DNA from: Miscanthus floridulus
Lineage: Eukaryota > Streptophyta > Magnoliopsida > Poales > Poaceae
NCBI RefSeq assembly: GCF_019320115.1
Contig: NC_089584.1
Span: forward strand, 60,899,633-60,963,632
DNA: 64,000 nt
Reading direction: 5' to 3'
Shown here: one piece after another, positions 47,201-58,733 of the stretch
How positions within the stretch are numbered: position 1 is the stretch's first letter
Layout of the letters: each line of letters opens with the position of its first letter
Program-made: the position numbers and the translations under genes
The notes under the pieces: generated by a model
Database searches by the model: none
Seen by the model: the letters and a program-made list of their open reading frames with translations, nothing else
What the model was told of the DNA's origin: nothing

Positions 47201-48650
47201 TAGGCACACCAGCTACTCTACCTTCAGGTCGAGCAGTTACAATCGGTTCAGAGACCTCTTCACCTTGGCGAGAAGTCGCTGCTCCCAGTCCTTGATCCTA
47301 AGGACTCCCTCCTTGATCAGTACCTCACTACCATGCTCATACAGTTGACCAATGCTGATGATGCTGGAATGCAGCTGCGGGATGTAATATACATCCATTA
47401 GCGCGCGGTGCTGCCCGTTCTAGCACCTAAATATAATGGTGTCGCGCCCTTGGATAGCCACCCTTGAGCTGTCACCAAACTTCACCGTACCGGTAACATC
47501 GTCGTCGAGCTCGGAGAAGGATGCCTTGGAGCCCATCATGTGGTTGCTGGCACCAAAGTCCCGATACCACCGCTGCTCCTGGTCGGCGCCCACGCATCCG
47601 AGGTGGACTTGGGCGCATGGTTTGTCGAGGTTGACAGTCTTCAGGGCCTTCCTAGGTCCTTCCACCGTGGTCGCCTCTTCTTTCTCCTCAACCTTGATGC
47701 CGTGCAGTGCACAGAACATCGCCATCAGGATAGTGGCCTCATCCTCATCATTAGCTTGTGCTAGATGAGCCTCAACCTTCTTCTCCTGCTTGCGGTTTGG
47801 GCACTCCCATGCCCAATGGCCCATCTTTCCGCAGCGCCGACAAGCGTTGTGGTCAACCTGCTTCTTCTTCTCCGAAGAAGTTTTGCCACAGCGCTTGCCA
47901 TCGCCACCGTGGCTGGAGGAGGTTGCGTTCCCGGAGTTCCTCCGAGCAGCCCACTCCTCTTCCGTCAGCAGCAGTTTGCCGCTGTCCTTCGTTGATGTTG
48001 CCTACTCTAGGCGCTCGTCCACCGCCCGTAGATGGCCTGTCATATCCTCAATGGTGAGGGTAGACAAGTCCAACATCGTCTCTATGAAGAGAGCGATCTG
48101 GATGTACTTTGCTAATACGGAGTGGAGGTACTTGGAGACCACCTCCTCTTCGTCGATGGTGACGCCATGGCTCTTCAGCTTGCTGATGAGCGTCTACAGG
48201 CAGAGAGAGAAGTCCTCCACCATTTCACCATCCTTGAACTTGAGGTTGGCGTACTCTTGCTTTAGAAGCTGGGCCGTCGCATTCTTTGCGCGGTCAGAAC
48301 CGACGTGCATCGCCGCAGTAGCCTCCCACACCTCCTTAGCAGAGTTCTTCGCCCCCAACGGCTCCCTATACTCCATCGGTACAATAGCGAGGATAGCCTC
48401 CAACGCTGACATATCATCTTCCTCATTATTGGTGCCCTTGTCAACAGCATTCCAGAGCCGTCGGGCTTTGAGCTTGACCTTCATGGTCACCGATCACTCT
48501 CCATAGTTCGTGCGAGTCAGCGTCGGCCAACTGGTGCCGCTGACCTCCCGCACCGTGCGAATAACGACCTCCGGTCGTGGCTGGACAGCCACAGCAGTGC
48601 CACTGCTGTCGCCCATCTCCGAACCGCCCGTCATCGCCAGCGGTTAGTCT
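44238..48650 (-). pseudogene. Copia gag-pol polyprotein, degenerate
   Basis: From high to low coordinates: a UBN2-like gag (RRLWNAVDKGTNNEEDD, LLKQEYANLKF); a CCHC zinc knuckle (CRRCGKMGHWAWEC, about 47800-47845); protease, where the usual D-T/S-G triad reads DFGASNHM; integrase (FELIHGDLCGP, LLLVDDCSRYMWLQLL, LRTDHDGEF); a long linker of VPSTP-type repeats (45940-46240); reverse transcriptase (WQLVEPPLGCRPI, LDVKSAFLNNEL, YVDDLIV near 45160-45171) and RNase H (CDADMVGDIDGWRSTSG, LSTCEAKYVAAA). A 40-bp segment, gccgcttcactgcagcc and on, is duplicated at 44750 and 44815. Stops occur in most domains, so no functional protein is made. Confidence 0.9.
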
Positions 48651-48669
48651 GGTGACAACGCTTATACAA

Positions 48670-48680
48670 CTCTGATACCA
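48670..48680 (-). other. Copia primer-binding site (initiator tRNA-Met)
   Basis: On the minus strand TGGTATCAGAG follows the 5' LTR by two bases, complementary to the 3' end of plant initiator tRNA-Met, the usual copia primer. Confidence 0.9.
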
Positions 48681-48682
48681 CT

Positions 48683-49149
48683 TGTTAGCCCACAGGATCA
48701 CCAGCTCAGGTGAGTGAACCACTCACCGGTCTTGCCGAGCACCCGCTAGCTAAGCCGACCACGAACAAGCGTTGTCCGTCCCCACACACTATGGCTAGAG
48801 GTTGAAAAAGAGGGAGAACAGAGCATACACACACAGTACAGGACACCAGCGTTGGCCGAAGCCCTGTATGGGAGATGACAAATCTAAACTCTCTTTACTG
48901 AGTTGCCATGGTAGTTTATTTATACAACTCCATCCATCTAGTCCTAGTACAGCGCACATGCTGCAACAATAACTAGATAACACGGTAGGGCTGACTTTGC
49001 GCCGGCCTCTGCATGTGGCTATAGTGCTGCAAGTGAGCCGTTCGGCGCCTACACCTGCAGCGGCTACAGTATCATAGTAGGGGGCCTTTTCGGCGTCGTC
49101 TTCCCCTTACTGTATGTTCACATAAGGAAGCAGTAGATTTATTCTAACA
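48683..49149 (-). repeat. 5' LTR of the copia element (467 bp)
   Basis: It runs from tgttagcccacagg to ttctaaca. It is closely similar to the LTR at 43694 and lacks that copy's roughly 20-bp extra piece. Being upstream in the minus-strand sense, it would drive transcription. Confidence 0.93.
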
Positions 49150-51440
49150 GTATCCCAATATTTTCCATCTCCATGCCAAGTAAAATGCTGAGGGAACTCA
49201 ACGTATGTATATTGAGAAGCCTGAGGAAATGTTCTGTTTGCATCAAACCAAGCTGTAAGCTTTGTAACCCTATTTCTCGGATTTTCTAAGACCTACTCTA
49301 GATAGTCATCTTCCGTGAATACAACACAATTTTCAAATGGCATATGGACTTGAAGGCGCTCAACAGCGGGGTTAGTGTAGTGAACATCAAATTGAAGTAG
49401 ACGCCATGCTGCTTCATTTGGAGCTATGCACCTACATTCCAGGTAGGCACGTATCTCATCAAATCTTTGTACAGAAGGTTCTCTGGATGGTCGCGTACGT
49501 TGGAATCCTACTCTTGCACAATCAAAGCCTTTAGCAATGTACTTGAATAGGTATTTTTCCATTCCATCACGATTAACTCTCTCAACATTTATGTGGGCCT
49601 GATACTTGATCAATAAGTCAACATTGTGAGGAACAACAAATCTGTTGTCAAGGTCAACACCGTTCTTTTTTGCAGTGATTCCGTTATTTGGTCGGGCATA
49701 CCGAACATGGCCATTCTGCAAGATTACTGTCTTCTCACAGTATTCTTTAGGATAGTGCTTTGAACACTGACCATCAACCATACATGAACACTTGGGGTTA
49801 GCAGAACCGCAAGGACCATGGATCATAAATGTTTTGACAGCTTCGTACCCAACTGGATCAATAGATTGATCTGGTAGCTGTGCCGATATGAGTTTGTCGA
49901 CATCAGAAGCTGCTAGAGGTCCATTCTTTTGTAACCATACTATTATATGAACATGTGGAAGGCCACGTTTTTGAAATTCAATTGTGTAGACAGCTGCAAG
50001 AGGATTCACTATAAGAATTATAGCGTATTTAGGAACAACAAAGCACTGCACGTAAATACCACACAGTGCATACTGTACCTGCGATGACAGGGCCAAAAAA
50101 ATCTCTTTTCATGATGTCATCGATTAAGAGCTGCAGCTTAATATGGAACACACGGTCAACAATGTCAGGTCTGTCACTTGAGTGTTGCCCTGGGATTGAA
50201 GCTAATGCCTCTGTAACTTCTAACCATGCAGGATTTGATGTGAAAGTGATAAATAGGTCAGGGCAGCCATAGGTTCGACAAAGCGCAACAGAATCAAGGT
50301 AATTTTGGTACAAAAATCTTGGTCCTCCAACATGGGAAGAAGGTAGGACGGTTTTTTGTCCAGCGTGTGATGCATGTGTGATGCCCTTACCGACACTATC
50401 ACGGATTTCTTTGAATGACACAGATCTATGTTTTTGCTGGAACGATTCTGGCTAACTGGGGTTCCTCGACGCAACAATAGGCATCAACCAAGTAAGCCTG
50501 TGTGCCTCTTCTGCAGCGCAATGGTGATGAGTCCTATCATGCAGCCTATACGTGTAGTATTCAAGCATAGTAGCATCCTTTCTCTTGATAGCTTGGGATC
50601 GACGACACTGATGATAACTGATTTTCTCATGGTAGCCATCCTCTCCATATGGAAACAGAATAGGATATTGCATTGCCATGAACTTGCGGTGCTTCTTTTC
50701 AACTCTTTGCAACTGACCAGATTGATCTTACACAATTAAATCACGGCCACCATCACTTTGACCTACATCACCAACCACCAACCCAACCTCGGAGGCTACA
50801 GGAGCACTAAATATGTCACCATGCTTATCAGGGTCACCAAATAATCTGATGACATACCTGTCACCATTACTTCCAACTATTCTATCACGAGCTGCTCTAA
50901 ACAGCTGGACAATTGGATTATGCACGTTGAACATGTCTATAAGCGCAGCAACAATATTTGGGTTGGGACTAAAACTGCTCGCTGTATAGCTTGTAATATT
51001 CATCCTATTTCTAATCTCATTGCTTGTGTCAAATATATATAGCTGAGCATATTCAGGTCTGTGGCCCTCTCTTGGTAAGAGTGATCCAATACGGTGGCAG
51101 AGCTGGCCACTTATCTTGAACACATATGGGCCTCGACCATCATTGATAGAATCAATCACACGAACGCCCATTGATGTAATGGCGAACATAGAGTTGTAAT
51201 ACCTGATGCTGTCGAAGAAATGAGCTGATAGTGATCTTTCCACTCCTGTGAGAAGCCCACGTAGAGGTTCTGGAGGCAACATGAGACTCCCCCTCTTTGC
51301 AACATTTGGTGTATACGGGGGCTGATGCATGTCGGTCTCGCTTAACACGCTCTTCGTACCAAAATAGTGCCCCACAATAACAACACGTGTGAGATGGTGG
51401 CCCAAGGCTCTAAGGTGACCAAGCAGTGCATATAACAATG

Positions 51441-51609
51441 AAAAGGAAGCAAAATTATGAGTGCATGGATGTATGTAGACTAAGCATGAAGATATACGAT
51501 CTGATCATGGGCATTTTTCTCTGACACGTTACCGCATAGAATTACCATTGAGCATGGGAGTTGACGTTAGTTAATGTTAATCACAAACCGTCAGTATACC
51601 TTGCATAAA
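51441..51609. other. Junction between Helitron gene and Gypsy LTR
   Basis: The sequence upstream of the RepHel start contains no clear Helitron 5' terminus and no LTR start that I can fix, so one of the two borders is hidden here. Confidence 0.3.
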
Positions 51610-52780
51610 TGACTAAAATGGATCACTAACATAGACTTAGGGGTTTTAATTGATAATTTCCACAAGTTTTGGTGAATATGTGTTTTCAGCAGGATTTAAT
51701 CAGAAAACTGTCGAGGAGGACATATTCGTCAAAGGAAATCACGTTTATCCATGATGATATCTATATAGGAAGACTCTAGAAGACTCCAAAAGACGAATCA
51801 CCGAAGCAGGCCACGTGTCCATGACATGTGGGGCTGTCCGGCCCTACTGTCAGGCCGGCCGGCCTGTGGGCCCCCCATGTCAGCCTTCCGTTGCTATGTC
51901 GGTTCTCCGCCGCCTCAAGGATCACATCTATGCCATCCTTTTAAGTCGGTTTGATCCGAGGGTCCAGGATGCTTGTATATATATCTACCTGTACCCCCCT
52001 CCAGGAGGCCATGCATTTGATCCTGAGAGTCTAAGAGCCAGAAACCCTAATTTATATTTCCATCAGGATCAAAGCTAGCAATCAAGAGAAGATTAGTGCT
52101 CAACGGGATCTAGTCTTGTAATAGAGATAAAGAGATAGAGAGATAGAGTGAGAGGGAAGAGTTTTGGAGGAGTCCCAGCATGTCGGTACTCTCTCTACGA
52201 CTTGTACCCTGGTAGAATCAAGTTCTTTAGGAGCTTGCTTCTGAGATTTCTCTAATAATCAACTTTAAATTTAAGTAAGCATCTTGTTCATATTGTTCTT
52301 CAGGTTTGTGACTCTCTTTTGAGTACTTTAATCCTTGTAGCTCCTAGGTTAAAGTAGTATTCGTAGTGTAAGCGTGGTGCTTAGACTCGGTTACTCGTGG
52401 ATGTACCTTACTTTCTAGATTGGTGGTAGCTCACGAGGGTAACTCTTATAGCCTTATTGAATCCTTTGTAGTTCACCCCCCGTTAGTAGGCCTGGCAGGA
52501 CCTTGTTGCTATAGAAAACATACTCTGCCTGTGTTTTCTTTAGTAATATCCCCAGAATTAAACAATAGAAGACAAAGCTTACTGAAGTTAGAACTAGCCT
52601 TGATTGTGAATACTCCTATTATCTAGCCTTGATTGTGAAGTTGGGTTAAGTTAGATTCAGTTATTCTCACACACGTTTCCTTGAGATCGATATAAAACTA
52701 GATACTCCTTGTGAAGTGCTACATCGGTATAATATCCGTGCGCTTGCTGATTATTCTGTGTGCATTAATTTATACCAACA
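51610..52780 (+). repeat. Gypsy 5' LTR (left border approximate)
   Basis: It contains a TATA-like gtatatatatctacctgtacccc near 51975, the likely transcription start region, and a gagatagagagatagag purine block. It ends with gcattaatttataccaaca directly before the primer-binding site. The partner LTR is outside the window. Confidence 0.65.
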
Positions 52781-52788
52781 AGTATTTC

Positions 52789-52806
52789 TGGCGCCGTTGC
52801 CGGGAA
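52789..52806 (+). other. Gypsy primer-binding site (tRNA-Asp type)
   Basis: TGGCGCCGTTGCCGGGAA is complementary to the 3' end of plant tRNA-Asp except for its last base or two. This primer is used by Athila-like and related gypsy elements. Confidence 0.85.
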
Positions 52807-52889
52807 AACGGTTGCTGAGTTAAATTCAAACCTAGCTTAACCTTGTATCATTATTTTTTAATCTTTTATCTTTTATTCTTTTCTTTTAC

Positions 52890-55800
52890 CATGTATTTAG
52901 AATCCACCCCTATCCATCCATACGCTGCACCTACAAGCGCACGCCTAGAGCCACTAGAATGCTCAAAGCCTATCCTAATACCTTGCTATGAGCTGTGCCC
53001 ATGTTTAATCAACATGGTCCAGGATCAATCCTTTCCAGGCTAAGATGATGAAAATCCTTATTCCCACCTAAATGAGTTGAGCAGACCTGTGCATGCCTAT
53101 GTATTGTGGGCATGTCAGACGAGATATTACGATAGAAGCTTTTTCCTTTCTCTTTGACATGAAAAGCCAAACGTTGGTACAAGCTCACCATAGAGAGTAG
53201 ACAAGCAGATTGGAAAGCCTTGTGTTCTAGCTTTTGCTTGCAATTCATTCTCATCTCTAGAGTTGTCAGCCTTCTTTCAGAGGTTCTATCTTTTAAATAA
53301 GAAGAAAAAGAATCTCTAGGCATGGCTTGAGAATGTTTTAATGCTCTCATTAATACTGACCCTGACCTTACCATTCAGGACCCGTTCTTCAACATTTTTA
53401 TATGTGTCTTGATAGGAAAACCTCGAAGCGTCTAGATGCGGCCCTAGGAGGTTCATTCTTGCATGTCTTCGTTAATTCGGGGAGAAGCATTCTTACTAAA
53501 ATCTTAAAGAACACCCCTGAAGAAGTAGAAAAGAAGCCGCTAGAGGAGGAATCCTAGATAGCTAAACCAGACTCTTTGCCTAACCCATCACCAACTTTAG
53601 CTATCCCAAATCCCGAACCATCAGAAAAGGATGAAACTCCAATTTCAAATTTCATGCTTGAATTCGAGGATGAACTTTTTGATGAATACGGAGATACCTC
53701 GAATTATCATACGATGAGCAGACCCCAGAAGCCTAGAAAATCATCATCCAATGAAGAAATCATAGATCCTTTTGAGGAAGCTTTCCTTAAAAAGACTACA
53801 AAAGAGCTAGTGTCTATTATAAGCAATGAATGGTTAGAAGAATCAGAGCTTTCCTCTGATGTGATTCATCTAGACTCACCTTCTATTTCCATTCGTTGCC
53901 AAATTAACAAAGCTCCGTTCGATGCTCTTTATAATCTAGTTGTGGGTGTTAATATCATGTCTGCATCTTTTGCTCATGATTTATTAAAAGATATGCCATT
54001 AACCCGAACAACAAAGTTATTGAAAAGTCTTTTAAGGCACATTCTCCCAAGTTTGGGAATTTTGTATGTTCTCCCTATCTAGTTACAAGGAACCATGGTT
54101 CACTTGAGCTTTTATATCTTTGATATCATAGAGTTCGACCTGCTGATATGACAACCAATTGAAAGACTTATCCAAGAAGGACAAATGGGGATGTTAAAAA
54201 TAAGTCTTGGGAAAAACTTTAAACTTTCTATACCTATTACTCACTCTCTAAATGCTGAGACTGAGCCATTTCCAGAGGAAGACCTAATGGAAGAGGTTAA
54301 TGTTGTATCTCTTGATGACTTGATCGAACCCAACCTTGAAGACAATGCCTAGTTCTTCATCAAAGAAGAAGAGGAAAATTCTACAGAGCCTAGACCTCTA
54401 GATGAATTGCTAGAACCACCTATGCCCACCATTGAACCTAAATCCCTACCTTTTGGTCTTAGATATGCTTTTCTCAATAATGATCAGGATTATCCTATGA
54501 TCATAAGTGATAAACTCTCCTAGGAAGAATCTCTACGCTTGCTAATTGCCTTAGAAAAGCATTGCTCTACTTTTGGCTACTCGCTCCAAGACCTTAAGGG
54601 AATTAGCCCTGCTCTTTGCACCCATCGCATCCCTATAGATCCTAATTCTATACCTTCTAGGGAGCCACAGCGTAGGCTTAATAATGTGATGAGGGAGGTT
54701 GTTAAGAAAGAGGTTTTGAAACTCCTACACATCGAGATCATCTATCCCATTCCATATAGTGAGTGGGTTATCCCTGTTCAGGTTGTGCCTAAAAAGGGAG
54801 GCATGGTTGTTATTAAAAATAAAAAGAATGAATTAATCCCCCAAAGAACCATCACTAGATGGCGGATGTGTACTGACTACCGAAAACTTAACAAGGCAAG
54901 AAAGAAAGATCATTTTCTGTCGTTGCCCTTCATTGATGAAATGTTGGAGCGACTAGAAATCACTCTTTCTTCTGTTTCCTTGTTGGGTATTCAGGTTATC
55001 ACCAGATACCAATCCATCCAGATGACCAAAGCAAAACCACTTTTACATGTCCATATGGAACTTATGCTTATCGTAGAATGTCCTTTGGACTATGTAATGC
55101 TCCAGCTTCTTTTCAAAGGTGCATGGTGTCTATATTTTCTGATATAATTAAAGAAATCATGGAAGTTTTCATGGATGATTTTTCTGTTTATGGAAAAACT
55201 TTTGATGATTGTCTTGAAAATTTAGACAAGGTTTTGCAAAGATGTGAAGAAAAGCACTTAGTCCCTAATTAGGAAAAATGTCATTTCATGGTAAGAGAAG
55301 GCATAGTGCTTGGACACTTGGTGTCAGAATATGGGATAGAGGTAGATAAGGCTAAAATTGAAGTAATCAAGCAGTTACCTACTCCATAAATATTAGAGGG
55401 ATCTGTAGTTTTCTTGGTCATGCGGGGTTTTACCGCCGCTTTATAAAATATTTTTCACATATTGCTAGACCTCTAACAAATCTTTTGGCCAAGGATGTTC
55501 TCTTTGATTTTGGTGATGCATGTTTAAAATCTTTTGAAATTCTTAAGAAAGCACTTATGTCTGCACCAATCATTAAACCCTTTGATTGGTCTTTACCTTT
55601 TGAAATTATGTGTGATGCTAGTGATTATGCTATGGGGGCAGTTTTGGGACAAACAAAAGAAAAAAAGCATTATGCCATTGCTTATGCTAGCAAAACTCTG
55701 ATAGGACCTCAACTTAATTATGCAACAACTGAAAAAGAACTCCTACCTGTTGTTTTTGCTATTGATAAGTTTAGATCTTACTTAGTAGGAGCTAAGGTGA

Positions 55801-56730
55801 TTCTTTATACTAACCATGCTACTTTGAAATACCTGCTCACTAAGAAAATGCTAAACCTAGACTTATAAGATGGATTTTGCTACTCCAAGAATTTGATTTA
55901 GAAATAAAAGATAAAAAGAGAGTAGAAAATTCTGTTGCCGATCACACGTCTAGAATGCAGTTTGAAAATCCATAGGAATTGCCCATCAATGATTTTCTAT
56001 GGGACGACATGCTCTTTAAGATCACAAAATCCGACCCCTGGTACGCAAATATTGTCAATTTTATAGTTGCAGGTTATGTACCACTAGGGGAGAACAAAAG
56101 GAAACTTATCTATGAAAGTCGTCTCCACATATGGGATGAGTCGTACCTCTTCAGAGTCTGCTCTGATGGCCTACTTAGGAGATGTGTACCAGTAGAAGAA
56201 GGCATCAAGATCATTGAGTGATGCCACTCATCACCATATGGAGGGCATTATGGTGCATTCCGCACTCATTCGAAGATCTAGCAAAGTGGATTCTTTTGGC
56301 CAACCATGATAAAGACACGAAGGACTTTATCCGAAGGTGTGGAGCATATCAGAGGCATGGGACCATCAATTCAAGAGATGCCATACCACTCACCAACAAC
56401 CTCTAGATCGAACTCTTCGATGTCTGGGAAATCGATTACATGGGACCATTTCCAAAATCGAAGAACTGTGAATACATCTTGGTGGTAGTTGACTATGTCT
56501 CCAAGTGGGTTGAAGCCATGCCATGCAAAGCTACTGATGCTAAGAACTCCAAGAAGATGTTTGAAGAGACAATATTTCCACGTTTCAGAGTTCCAAGAAT
56601 GGTGATTAGTGATGAAGGTACTCACTTCACTAACAAGAACTTTCACAATTACTTGTTAAGACATGGGATCCATCACAATGTTGCTACTCTATAACACCCT
56701 CAGACAAGTGGCCAAGCAGAAACATCAAAC
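52890..56730 (+). pseudogene. Gypsy gag-pol polyprotein, degenerate and truncated
   Basis: Gag is poorly preserved (52890-53575). Frame 53576-54082 covers the protease region, whose active site reads ALYNLVVGVNIMS where a D-x-G triad is expected. Reverse transcriptase spans about 54539-55390 with RWRMCTDYRKLN, MSFGLCNAPASFQRCM and the catalytic FMDDFSVYG (near 55168), across at least one frameshift. RNase H follows (FEIMCDASDYAMGAVLGQ, TTEKELLPVVFAIDKF), then integrase with [25 protein letters not shown] and [11 protein letters not shown]. Several stops and frame changes show long decay. The integrase is cut at 56730 by CACTA no. 3. Confidence 0.87.
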
Positions 56731-56945
56731 CACTAGTAGGAATATCCACTTCTACGATGATCAACTTTCATCACTAAATGAGCCAAATTTGTTATAATTT
56801 CAGTTTTATGATGAATTTATGATGAATACCAGTTCGTCATAGAAGTCGCATCACACTTCAAATTCTATGATGATTTTTGCAAAATGTCATAGAAGTGGCT
56901 TGATCTGTGATGAAAATAGAACGTCATAGAACTATTTTAGCATGA
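56731..56945. repeat. Terminal and subterminal repeats of CACTA no. 3
   Basis: Copies of (a)cttctatgatga and its inverse tcatagaagt recur at intervals of 20-40 bp (for example near 56747, 56838, 56862, 56894 and 56928), a different motif from CACTA no. 1 and no. 2. Confidence 0.8.
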
Positions 56946-57039
56946 GTGACAGGGGGATTGCCACGCTGGTGGGTGCTTCCATTGGAGATGCTTTCCATAT
57001 GTACATGCTATAGCCGGTTGCATTGGAGATGGCTCGGGT

Positions 57040-57400
57040 ACGTGTCACCTTCTTATTGCACAACATGGCCATCTCTAGTTCTTGCATGTTTCAGGTTCTT
57101 ACTGGACCATGTGTCGTGTTCCTGTTGTTCCACATGTCAGTTTTCTATGGGCATACGTGTCATGTTGTGGTTGGATCACGTGTCACTTTTTCATTGGACC
57201 ATGTGGCGTATTTTTATTGGTCCACTTGGTTGTTTCTTGTTTGACCACGCATCATGACATTGTTCATCCATGTTTCACATTTTTACTCAGCTATGTGGCT
57301 TGACAACATCCTTCCACATGTCATGCTCTGGCTATTTCATGTGTCATGCACCGGTTCTTCCACGTGTCGTATTTTTATTTGATGACATGGTCTATTCTTG
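57040..57400. repeat. Degenerate minisatellite in CACTA no. 3
   Basis: A unit of about 23-32 bp, roughly ccacgtgtcgtgttttcattggac, repeats around ten times with much variation (acgtgtcac, atgtgtcgt, atgtggcgt, acatgtcag). Three overlapping open frames across it are by-products of the repeat. No coding function is proposed. Confidence 0.65.
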
Positions 57401-57604
57401 TTCTATCGCGTGGAGTACAATCAATTCATCATAGAAGTAATTTGAGATCATCACTGCTGCATAGATTGACTACATAACAATTTAGCCTGTCAATCAAATA
57501 ACCACAATTAACATTTCACATGTCAGCAGCGAACCACTGACAGAGTATCACAACATCAAACAATCACATGCATCCACATAACTGACCACAAATGTTCAGT
57601 TGAA

Positions 57605-57800
57605 GATAGAGAGTTAATTACCAGGAGAGCTTAAGCACAAGACTAGCTCACTAAGCCTATTGTAATGCTCCTATTGCTGTTGCTTGAATTCCTCAAGCTC
57701 CCTTTCAGCCTTTTTTGTCCTCACCTTCAGTTCATCCACTAGTTTGATGAGCTCAGATGTACATTCCTATTCACTAGCATGCTGCTCCTGAAGTGTCATC
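57605..57800 (-). pseudogene. C-terminal coiled-coil exon of the CACTA no. 3 TNPA-type gene
   Basis: On the minus strand this reads MTLQEQHAS, then after a stop codon ELIKLVDELKVRTKKAERE, a Glu/Lys/Gln-rich coiled coil, with another stop after FKQQQ. It joins in frame with the segment at 62717 once the LTR element is removed. Such coiled coils end TNPA-like proteins of the plant transposase (Ptta/En/Spm) family. Confidence 0.7.
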
Positions 57801-58733
57801 TGTTGATGGCTCTTAACACCCTCTTTTACCATCAACACTTAGTCATAAAATGTGTAAAATCAAGCAAGAAGCAACATTTTATGTTTAGATTTTACTTGGT
57901 TCCACATGTATTTGGAGAATTGTGCTTGCAGGGACAAAATAGTCAAAGAGGAGCAAAACCAAGCCTTCTAGAAGCCATCCACATGGCCAGGAGAGGCAGG
58001 GCCCGCAAGGGGGCACCACTTTGTGTGATGGTGGTGCCGCTCGGCCCCACCGCTTTGGCTTAGATGTTGAGAAGCGGTGATTTAATGTCGGTTCAACATC
58101 AAGGGCTCGAATGGAGCATCACATGGATCGCTGATGTGTCATGGCAATATAACCAACATGACAAACATCTTTAGCTACCCAAACCCACTCATGACATGTG
58201 GCCAAGCTTCTAGAAGAAAGGAGGGAGGCCCCATATGTCATAGGGGGCCAGCCAGCCCTACAAGGGCACCGCCTGAGCCCCACTTTGGCTCCACCGCCTC
58301 TCCTTTGGACAACATGCAAAGAAGCACAAGTGGAAGCCATCCCAAGCATTGGTTAAGTCGGTTTCAGTGGTGGTTTGATCCAAGGGCAAGGAGAGGATGT
58401 CACGTGGATCGCTGATGTGGCACTGGAGTAGCCCCTACACCACCTTAGGCTATAAATAGGACCCTGACCCCTCACTTGTAACACACACCATAAGAGAAGC
58501 TCTCTCTACTTTCTGAAGATACAGAAGTAGAATAGTGAGTTGGGAGCTAAGGAGAGTTGAGCTATCTCAGGTTCCAGAGGAGTCTTCGAAGATCTGGTAT
58601 GCTCTTGTAACTTTCCTTTGTAAGATTCTTGCTTTAATATATTTATCTTCTCTATTTACTTGTATGCCTTTCATGTTTATCTATTTACTTGTATGCCTTT
58701 CATGTTTATCTAGTTCATGCCTTAGTTGTTTAG
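57801..58733 (+). repeat. 5' LTR, truncated and rearranged
   Basis: It matches the start of the right LTR up to gccttagttgtttagc, then diverges at 58734. Within it ctatttacttgtatgcctttcatg occurs twice in tandem, and again after the break. About 650 bp of the LTR's 3' part are missing. Confidence 0.85.

Larger units (their letters stand above)
43694..49149 (-). mobile_element. Complete Ty1/copia retrotransposon, minus strand, inserted in the Helitron
   Basis: Two LTRs starting TGTTAG and ending CTAACA (43694-44180 and 48683-49149) enclose a minus-strand polyprotein. The primer-binding site lies just inside the right LTR. Flanking 5-mers are gtata and gtatc, a TSD with one mismatch. Removing the element restores a continuous helicase reading frame apart from one TGA. 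Domain order gag, protease, integrase, reverse transcriptase, RNase H is that of the copia class. Confidence 0.95.
40084..51438 (-). pseudogene. Helitron RepHel protein gene (Rep nuclease plus Pif1-type helicase), interrupted
   Basis: Read on the minus strand from 51438 to 40084 with two insertions removed. The N-terminal part (50728-51438) has NSMFAITSMG and GSLLPREG. A Helitron-like N domain follows (CPDLFITFTSNPAWLEV), then the Rep nuclease with the HUH pair (LPHVHIIVWL, near 49947-49955) and the double-tyrosine motif (YLFKYIAKG, near 49527-49553). The helicase follows the Copia insertion with Walker A ([12 protein letters not shown], near 42940), Walker B (LIIWDEAP), [10 protein letters not shown], and, after the LINE insertion, KSQGQTL and LYVALSRV near the C-terminus. 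The Rep domain nicks and rejoins DNA ends for rolling-circle-like transposition. Lesions: two insertions, a 67-bp duplication before Walker A and several stops. Confidence 0.92.
35810..51440 (-). mobile_element. Helitron (minus strand) with RepHel gene and captured gene fragments
   Basis: On the minus strand, the 3' terminus at 35810 has CTAG followed by T, preceded by a cgcagcgaagcg hairpin-like motif, matching Helitron 3' ends. The RepHel gene lies in the same orientation (40084-51438). Between them (35.9-39.9 kb) lie exon-like fragments of other genes and two MITEs. Insertions inside the gene are a truncated LINE (about 40515-41977) and a Copia element (43694-49149). I could not find the 5' TC end; it should lie beyond 51440, where the Gypsy LTR starts, so it may be missing or disrupted. 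The link between terminus and gene is inferred from orientation and distance. Confidence 0.65.
51610..56730 (+). mobile_element. Ty3/gypsy retrotransposon, Athila-like, cut by CACTA no. 3
   Basis: The 5' LTR ends at ...taccaaca (52780), followed by a tRNA-Asp primer-binding site at 52789. Plus-strand frames give protease, reverse transcriptase, RNase H and integrase in gypsy order. At 56730, within the integrase C-terminal HPQTSGQAE region, it is interrupted by the CACTA end. The rest of the element should continue beyond the window. The left border is approximate because I cannot define the LTR start. Confidence 0.85.

Noticed and set aside
44290..48506. Many plus-strand frames over the copia element
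   Set aside because: They are shadows of the minus-strand polyprotein, whose domains are recognisable.
57023..57303. Three overlapping 73-103 codon frames
   Set aside because: They overlap in different frames over a degenerate minisatellite, so they are repeat artefacts.
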